Assembly: GCA_964059195.1 (NCBI GenBank)
Contig: CAXKWD010000011.1
Location: forward strand, 14,978,978-15,042,977
Direction: 5' to 3'
DNA from: Ectobius pallidus
Lineage: Eukaryota; Arthropoda; Insecta; Blattodea; Ectobiidae
DNA length: 64,000 bases
Both the position numbers and the translations under genes were made by a program. The stretch's first letter is position 1, and each line of letters opens with the position of its first letter. Below, one piece after another: positions 57,546 to 64,000 of this stretch. A model generated the notes under the pieces. The model had not been told where the DNA came from and made no database searches. It saw nothing but the letters and a program-made list of their open reading frames with translations.

Positions 57546-57857
57546 TCAACTCTCAGTAAAATTTAGACCTAGAAACTCATCTGCGCTAAGAGGCATATAT
57601 TTCATCAAAATATTTTTAACATTATTCTTAAAGGTTTTTCCTGTTGATTTTTTTACATTACCCGGAAGTTTATTGAATAAAATAATACCCTTGTGGGAAA
57701 TACTTTTCAAGCTATTTGTAATTCTATGCGTGCTGAGGTGTATATGAAGCGAAGATCTAGTAGCATGAGAGTGATATTCAGAGTTCCTTTTGAATAAGTC
57801 TTTATGATCATGAACAAAGTTAACTGTTTCAGAGATGTACAAACATGAGACTGGCAA
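57546..57857 (-). pseudogene. LINE ORF2 C-terminal domain fragment
   Basis: 103 codons in a different frame from the RT core, reading LPVSCLYISETVNFVHDH, HSHATRSSLHIHLSTHR, KGIILFNKLPGNVK and ending GLNFTES. The pattern SLYI-E...F-K, then N-R...H-T, then G--L-N-LP is the usual C-terminal region of CR1/jockey-like ORF2 proteins. A shift or deletion at about 57858-57922 separates it from the RT. Confidence 0.75.
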
Positions 57858-57922
57858 TATTTGCAGATCTTTGAATACATCTTTGCTGGGTGTACGTAGG
57901 GGGACTTTTTAAATTAATTTGA

Positions 57923-58591
57923 CTATTTTCTTTTGTAATTATATACGTAATTGTTGTTCAACTTATTTAAAAGCACCTCTGTGTGGAAATTCCAGTTTAG
58001 ATTTTTGTCTATCCAAATGCCTAGAAATTTTGTGCTCTCAACTTCCTTTATAGATGTGTTGTAAAGGTCAATTTGTAATGGTCGTTCACATTCTTTATTC
58101 TTGTTGAAAATTATATAGACAGTCTTATCAAGGTTTAAAAAATGTTTGTTGCTGCTTAGCCAATTTTGTAGACTAGAATTTGTATCGTTTGTTTTGTGCT
58201 GAAGGCCTTCGAGAGTACTGCTTTGAACTAGAATATTTGTGTCATCAGCAAAAAGAACTGTATTAGCATGTAATAAATTGTCAGGCAAATCATTAATATA
58301 TAATAAGAACAATACAGGTCCTAAGATTGAGCCCTGGGGGACACCATTTTTAATGGGCAGTGAAGAAGAAACTCTATGTCCAATTTCAACAAGTTGTGCT
58401 CTGTTTTCTAGGTAAGATTTAAACCAATCATTCGCTAGACCTCTAATGCCATACTTATTTAATTTATTTACCAAGATATTGTGATTTACTGTGTCAAAGG
58501 CTTTTGACAAGTCTATAAATAAGCCAAGGACGTAGTCATTATTATCTTTTGCTTTTAGTAGTTTATAAATAAAAAAAATATAAAGCCTCAT
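57923..58591 (-). pseudogene. LINE reverse transcriptase core fragment
   Basis: 222 codons with classic motifs: LFIDLSKAFDTVNHNIL (palm Asp), GVPQGSILGPVLFLLYINDL, and the catalytic FADDTNIL. After the palm comes NKHFLNLDKTVYIIFN and TKFLGIWIDKNLNW. The layout fits the CR1/jockey group of non-LTR retrotransposons; family level was not determined. The ATG at 58591 is incidental, because homologous coding continues upstream in another frame. The thumb/connection segment between 57923 and 57857 is deleted or shifted. Confidence 0.85.
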
Positions 58592-58673
58592 TTATGGATT
58601 TACTTTTACGGAAGCCAAACTGAACATCTGATAGTATAAACTTGTTATTTAGAAATGATATGATGCGATTATA

Positions 58674-60590
58674 CATAATTAAAATCCCAGAGCTCCATAC
58701 AAGAAGGCTAAAAATGAAAGTGCAAGCAACAAGTTGTGGTGGCCGAAGCGGTTAAAGAGACGTGCTTCGGAAGACGAGGTCCCGGGTTCGATTCCCGGGA
58801 CGGAAGGGTTTTAAGTAAAAAAGATTAAAATTAAAAATAATTAAAATCCCAGAGCTCCATACAAGAAGGCTAAAAAGGAAAGTGCAAGCAACAAGTTGTG
58901 GTGGCCGAAGCGAATAAAAAGAGACCTGCTTCGGAAGACGCGGACCCGGGTTCGATCCCCGGGACGGAAAGGTTTTAAGTAAAAAAGATTAAAATTAAAA
59001 AATAATTAAAATCCCAGAGCTCCATACAAGAAGGCTAAAAAGGAAAGTGCAATCAACAAGTTGTGGTGGCCGAAGCGGTTAAAGAGACGTGCTTCGAAAG
59101 ACGAGGTCCCGGGTTCGATCCCCGGGACGGAAAGGTTTTAAGTAAAAAAGATTAAAATTAAAAATAATTAATATCCCAGAGCTCCATACAAGAAGGCTAA
59201 AAGGAAAGTTCAAGCAACAAGTTGTGGTGGCCGAAGCGGTTAAAGAGCCGTGCCTTTGAAGACAAGGTCCCGGGTTCAATCCCCGGGACGGAAGGGTTTT
59301 AAGTAAAAAAGATTAAAATTAAAAATAATTAAAATCCCAGAGCTCCATACAAGAAGGCTAAAAAGGAAAGTGCAAGGAACAAGTTGTGGTGGCCGAAGCG
59401 GTTAAAGAGACGTGCTTCGGAAGACGAGGTGCCGGTTTCGATCCCCGGGACGGAAAGGTTTTAAGAAAAAAAAAATTAAAATTAAAAATAATTAATATCC
59501 CAGAGCTCCTTACAAGAAGGCTAAAAGGAAAGTGCAAGCAACAAGTTGTGGTGGCCGAAGCGGTTAAAGAGATGTGCCTTGGAAGACGAGGTCCCGGGTT
59601 CCATCCCCGGGACGGAAAGGTTTTAAGTAAAAAAGATTAAAATTAAAAATAATTAAAATCGCAGAGCTCCATACAAGAGGGTATAAAGGAAAGTGCAAGC
59701 AATAGGTTGTGGTGGCCGAAGCGGTTACAGAGACGTGCTTCGGAAGACGAGGTCCCGGGTTCGATCCCCGGGAGGGAAAGATTTTAAGTAAAAAAGATTG
59801 AAATTAAAAATAATTAAAATCCCAGAGCTCCATACAAGAAGGCTAGAAATGAAAATGCACGCAACAAGTTGTGGTGGCCGAAGCGGTTAAAGAGACGTGC
59901 TTCGGAAGACGTGGACCCGGGTTCGATCCCCGGGACGGAAAGGTTTTAAGTAAAAAAGATTAAAATTAAAAATAATTAAAATCCCAGAGCTCCATACAAG
60001 AAGGCTAAAAATGAAAATACAAGCAACAAGTTGTGGTGGCCGAAGCGGTTAGAGAGAGAGACGTGCTTCGGAAGACGAGGTCCCGGGTTCGATCCCCGGG
60101 ACGGAAGGGTTTTAAGTAAAAAAGATTGAAATTAAAAATAATTAAAATCCCAGAGCTCCATACAAGAAGCCTAGAAATGAAAATGCAAGCAACAAGTTGT
60201 GGTGGCCGAAGCGGTTAAAGAGACGTGCTTCGGAAGACGAGGACCCGGGTTCGATCCCCGGGACGGAAAGGTTTTAAGTAAAAAATAAAATTAAAAATAA
60301 TTAAAATCCCAGGGCTCCATACAAGAAGGCTAAAAAGGAAAGTACAAGCAACAAGTTGCGGTGGCCGAAGCTGTTAAAGAGACAGGCTTCGGAATGCGAG
60401 GTCCCGGGTTCGATCCCCGGGACGGAAGGGTTTTAAGTAAAAAAGATTAAAATTAATTAAAATCCCAGAGCTCCAAACAAGAAGGTTAAAAAGGAAAGTG
60501 CAAGCAACAAGTTGTGGTAGCCGATGCGGTTAAAGAGACGTTGTTCGGAAGACGAGGTCCCGGGTTCTCAGGTTCGATCCCTGGGAAGGT
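58674..60590 (+). repeat. Tandem array of about 12 units (160 bp) each with a tRNA-like segment
   Basis: The phrase GTGGTGGCCGAAGCGG begins at 58736, 58899, 59063, 59223, 59386, 59549, 59709, 59871, 60033, 60199, 60359 (GCGG variant) and 60513 (GTGGTAGCC variant), with spacing 154-166 bp. Each unit carries an A-box-like TGGCCGAAGCGG, a B box GGTTCGATCCC about 38 nt later, then GACGGAAAGG and a TTTT run that could end pol III transcription. Between bodies is an AT-rich spacer and AAAATCCCAGAGCTCCATAC. The tRNA-like part does not make a proper acceptor stem, and the anticodon arm folds to CGT.CTT-CGG-AAGACG with a 3-nt loop. So these look tRNA-derived, not functional tRNAs. Confidence 0.88.
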
Positions 60591-60766
60591 AGAAATTTCA
60601 GCGATAAATGAAATAATATTCGATATAAACAATTAAGAAAAATACGGAAGGAACTCGGTTTTGTTTTTGTATTTTAGAATTCCCAGAAAAAACAAAGAAA
60701 CCCGGAGGGGAGGAAAGGCGGACAAAACAAAGAAACCTGGATGGGATGGGAGGGCCTGGGTTTTGT
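60591..60766 (+). other. Junction sequence between the tRNA-like array and the 44-bp minisatellite
   Basis: AT-rich at first, then two imperfect blocks, AAACAAAGAAACCCGGAGGG (about 60692) and AAACAAAGAAACCTGGATGG (about 60725), that resemble the AGAAGAAACCCCGGTCCG part of the following 44-bp unit. They may be older, diverged relatives of it. Confidence 0.5.
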
Positions 60767-62314
60767 GCCCAGAAGAAACCCCGGTCCGACCCAACCGTGT
60801 ACATGGACGGGCCCAGAAGAAACCCCGGTCCGACCCAACCGTGTACATGGACGGGCCCAGAAGAAACCCCGGTCCGACCCAACCGTGTACATGGACGGGC
60901 CCAGAAGAAACCCCGGTCCGACCCAACCGTGTACATGGACGGGCCCAGAAGAAACCCCGGTCCGACCCAACCGTGTACATGGACGGGCCCAGAAGAAACC
61001 CCGGTCCGACCCAACCGTGTACATGGACGGGCCCAGAAGAAACCCCGGTCCGACCCAACCGTGTACATGGACGGGCCCAGAAGAAACCCCGGTCCGACCC
61101 AACCGTGTACATGGACGGGCCCAGAAGAAACCCCGGTCCGACCCAACCGTGTACATGGACGGGCCCAGAAGAAACCCCGGTCCGACCCAACCGTGTACAT
61201 GGACGGGCCCAGAAGAAACCCCGGTCCGACCCAACCGTGTACATGGACGGGCCCAGAAGAAACCCCGGTCCGACCCAACCGTGTACATGGACGGGCCCAG
61301 AAGAAACCCCGGTCCGACCCAACCGTGTACATGGACGGGCCCAGAAGAAACCCCGGTCCGACCCAACCGTGTACATGGACGGGCCCAGAAGAAACCCCGG
61401 TCCGACCCAACCGTGTACATGGACGGGCCCAGAAGAAACCCCGGTCCGACCCAACCGTGTACATGGACGGGCCCAGAAGAAACCCCGGTCCGACCCAACC
61501 GTGTACATGGACGGGCCCAGAAGAAACCCCGGTCCGACCCAACCGTGTACATGGACGGGCCCAGAAGAAACCCCGGTCCGACCCAACCGTGTACATGGAC
61601 GGGCCCAGAAGAAACCCCGGTCCGACCCAACCGTGTACATGGACGGGCCCAGAAGAAACCCCGGTCCGACCCAACCGTGTACATGGACGGGCCCAGAAGA
61701 AACCCCGGTCCGACCCAACCGTGTACATGGACGGGCCCAGAAGAAACCCCGGTCCGACCCAACCGTGTACATGGACGGGCCCAGAAGAAACCCCGGTCCG
61801 ACCCAACCGTGTACATGGACGGGCCCAGAAGAAACCCCGGTCCGACCCAACCGTGTACATGGACGGGCCCAGAAGAAACCCCGGTCCGACCCAACCGTGT
61901 ACATGGACGGGCCCAGAAGAAACCCCGGTCCGACCCAACCGTGTACATGGACGGGCCCAGAAGAAACCCCGGTCCGACCCAACCGTGTACATGGACGGGC
62001 CCAGAAGAAACCCCGGTCCGACCCAACCGTGTACATGGACGGGCCCAGAAGAAACCCCGGTCCGACCCAACCGTGTACATGGACGGGCCCAGAAGAAACC
62101 CCGGTCCGACCCAACCGTGTACATGGACGGGCCCAGAAGAAACCCCGGTCCGACCCAACCGTGTACATGGACGGGCCCAGAAGAAACCCCGGTCCGACCC
62201 AACCGTGTACATGGACGGGCCCAGAAGAAACCCCGGTCCGACCCAACCGTGTACATGGACGGGCCCAGAAGAAACCCCGGTCCGACCCCAACCGTGTACA
62301 TGGACGGGCCCAGA
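60767..62314 (+). repeat. 44-bp minisatellite, 35 copies
   Basis: The unit runs from GCCCAGAAGAAACCCCGG through TCCGACCCAACC and GTGTACATGGACGG. The phrase GGTCC recurs at 60783 + 44n up to 62279, so 35 copies with no length change; I noticed no substitutions. The last copy has one extra C (CGACCCCAACC). The unit has no stop in most frames and 44 is not a multiple of three, so frames of 500-700 codons open on both strands with a 44-residue period. These are not genes. GC content (about 60%) contrasts sharply with the AT-rich surroundings. Confidence 0.97.
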
Positions 62315-62316
62315 AG

Positions 62317-62640
62317 ACTCTCTCTTCTCTCTTCTCTCTTCTCTCTTCTCTCTTCTCTCTTCTCTCTTCTCTCTTCTCTCTTCTCTCTTCTCTCTTCTCT
62401 CTTCTCTCTTCTCTCTTCTCTCTTCTCTCTTCTCTCTTCTCTCTTCTCTCTTCTCTCTTCTCTCTTCTCTCTTCTCTCTTCTCTCTTCTCTCTTCTCTCT
62501 TCTCTCTTCTCTCTTCTCTCTTCTCTCTTCTCTCTTCTCTCTTCTCTCTTCTCTCTTCTCTCTTCTCTCTTCTCTCTTCTCTCTTCTCTCTTCTCTCTTC
62601 TCTCTTCTCTCTTCTCTCTTCTCTCTTCTCTCTTCTCTCT
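62317..62640 (+). repeat. 7-bp polypyrimidine satellite (CTCTCTT)n, about 46 copies
   Basis: Uninterrupted CTCTCTT units over about 324 bp directly after the minisatellite. The + strand is all pyrimidine and the other all purine, a sequence type able to form triplex (H-DNA) structures. On the minus strand it gives the REEKREE-type peptide seen in translated frames; that is not a gene. Confidence 0.97.
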
Positions 62641-64000
62641 TGCGTTAATCCTGATGTCGGTCCTCGTCTGGATTCGAACCTGCAATTTTCTCATCCAAAG
62701 ACAGTCGACTTAAGCATCTCGACCACCGGTGTTCGTTACTGAGTAACAAATTTTATACCCACTTATATCCACCTCGGGATTTTATTTAATTTTAAGTTTA
62801 AATTAAAATTCTTCCGTCGCCGGGCTCGAACCTCTAACCTTCCCATCCAAGGACGGTCGACTTAAGCATCTCGACCACCGCCACTGGTTGATAACAATTT
62901 AATTTTTTACTCACTTATATCCACCTCGGGATTTTATTTAATTTTAAGTTTCAATTAAAATTCTTCGGTCGCCGGGCTCGAACCTCTAACCTTCCCATCC
63001 AAGGACGGTCGACTTAAGGATCTCGACCACCGCTGCTGGTTGATAACAATTTAATTTTATACTCACTTATATCCACCTCGGGATTTTATTTCATTTTAAA
63101 TTTCAATTAAAATTCTTCAGTCGCCGGGCTCGAACCTCCAACCTTTCCATCCAGGGACGGTCGAATTAAGCACCTCGACCACCGCTGTTGGTTACTGACT
63201 AACTAATTTTATACTCACTTATAGCCACCTCGGGATTTTTTTTAATTTTAAGGTTCAATTAAAATTCTTCCGTCGCCGGGATCGAACCTCTAACCTTCCC
63301 ATCCAAGGACGGTCGACTTAACCATCTCGACCACAGCTAAAGGTTACTGACTAACTAATTTTATACTCATTTATATCCACCTCGGGATTTCATTTAATTT
63401 TAAGTTTCAATTAAAATTCTTCCGTCGCCGGGATCGAACCTCTAACCTCTAAACTTCCCATCCAAGGACGGTCGAATTAAGCATCTCGACCACCGATGTT
63501 GGTTAGTGATTATCTAATTTTATACCCACTTATATCCACCTCGGGATTTTATTTAATTTTAAGTTTAAATTAAAATTCTTCCGTCGTCGGGATCGAACCT
63601 CTAACCTTCCCATCCAAGGACGGTCGACTTAAGCATCTCGACCACCGATGTTGGTTAGTGATTATCTAATTTTATACCCACTTATATCCACCTCGGGATT
63701 TTATTTAATTTTAAGTTTAAATTAAAATTCTTCCGTCGCCGGGATCGAACCTCTAACCTTCCCATCCAAGGACGGTCGAATTAAGCATCTCGACCACCGA
63801 TGTTGATTAGTGATTATCTAATTTTATACCCACTTATATCCACCTCGGGATTTTATTTAATTTTAAGTTTCAATTAAAATTCTTCCGTCGCCGGGATCGA
63901 ACCTCTAACCTTCCCATCCAAGGACGGTCGACTTAAGCATCTCGACCACCGCTGCTGGTTGATAACAATTTAATTTTATACTCACTTATATCCACCTCGG
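62641..64000 (-). repeat. Tandem array of at least nine 152-bp units with a tRNA-like segment on the minus strand
   Basis: The phrase CTCGACCACC recurs near 62718, 62871, 63022, 63174, 63326, 63485, 63637, 63789 and 63941 (spacing 151-159 bp); the array runs off the window. On the minus strand each unit reads GGTGGTCGAGATGCTTAAG (A-box-like), then TCCTTGGATGGGAAGG, then B box GGTTCGAGCCC or GGTTCGATCCC, GGCGACGGAAGAATTTTAA with a TTTT run, and an AT spacer with AAAATCCCGAGGTGG. The order of parts matches the units at 58674-60590, so both arrays probably share an origin. The unit nearest 62650 is the most diverged. Confidence 0.87.

Larger units (their letters stand above)
57283..58680 (-). 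mobile_element. 5'-truncated, frameshifted CR1/jockey-like LINE
   Basis: Minus strand. The coding part of a reverse transcriptase is followed by a 3' region ending in an ATT/ATAT-type tail (57283-57305), typical of CR1-like elements. The left part of RT is seen up to DVQFGFRKSKSINEAL (about 58585-58635), one frame off the main frame because of a T-run near 58570-58580. The 5' end fades directly into the first unit of the tRNA-like tandem array at about 58675. Confidence 0.8.

Noticed and set aside
58736..60600. Functional tRNA-Leu/Ser gene cluster
   Set aside because: The A and B boxes are good, but the 5' GTTGTGG and 3' ACGGAAG ends do not form an acceptor stem and the anticodon arm has no normal 7-nt loop. 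Kept as tRNA-like repeats only.
60598..62742. 500-700 codon open frames on both strands
   Set aside because: They are produced by stop-free tandem repeats (44 bp and 7 bp), overlap one another in several frames, and contain only the repeating peptide.
58674..64000. CRISPR-like repeat-spacer array
   Set aside because: The units repeat along their whole length, including the spacers, and the setting is an animal genome. These are satellites.

Overview
This window reads as nuclear DNA of an insect with a large, AT-rich, repeat-laden genome. The evidence is an intron-split animal gene with GT-AG junctions, introns of up to about 20 kb, and many animal transposon families. A cockroach, termite or orthopteroid relative would fit, but the sequence alone does not fix the species.

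The one host gene I can support is the 3' half of a receptor-type protein tyrosine phosphatase on the + strand, best matched to insect Ptp99A (vertebrate PTPRG/PTPRZ class). Seven coding exons (1-76, 19782-20079, 21655-21826, 34362-34489, 37462-37733, 40072-40207, 47028-47252) join in phase into 434 codons. They encode the end of the catalytic D1 domain, the whole of D2 and a proline-rich C-terminus. D1 keeps its nucleophile. D2 has Asp in place of the catalytic Cys and WPG in place of WPD, so it should be a pseudophosphatase.

The introns are full of mobile DNA. Intron 1 (77-19781) holds a SINE with clear target duplications, a fold-back element, a decayed SINE and a retroelement tail, and is otherwise anonymous. 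Intron 3 holds an 11-kb, apparently young Ty3/gypsy retrotransposon (22079-33093, minus strand). It has an intact 1513-residue Gag-Pol, roughly 3-kb LTRs with no length difference, an N-terminal SAP-like motif, and a 233-bp duplication of its left flank at the right end. Intron 4 holds pogo-like and piggyBac-like MITEs. Intron 5 holds a mariner-derived fold-back and a SINE. Intron 6 holds a 4-kb element with about 650-bp terminal inverted repeats and a 302-codon ORF, itself split by a 1.1-kb hAT-type insertion with an 8-bp target duplication. The last intron ends in a 50-bp tandem duplication directly before the splice acceptor.

Downstream of the gene (about 48.1-57.3 kb) is mostly anonymous DNA with mariner remnants and a short hAT MITE. 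At 57.3-58.7 kb is a broken non-LTR retrotransposon.

From 58.7 kb to the window end is a composite tandem-repeat domain. It has about 12 copies of a 160-bp unit carrying a tRNA-like segment on the + strand, then 35 copies of a 44-bp minisatellite, then about 46 copies of a 7-bp polypyrimidine repeat, then at least nine copies of a 152-bp unit carrying a related tRNA-like segment on the - strand. The two outer arrays appear to be diverged versions of one repeat family facing each other. This is the most unusual structure in the window. The long open frames over the 44-bp array are by-products of a stop-free repeat.
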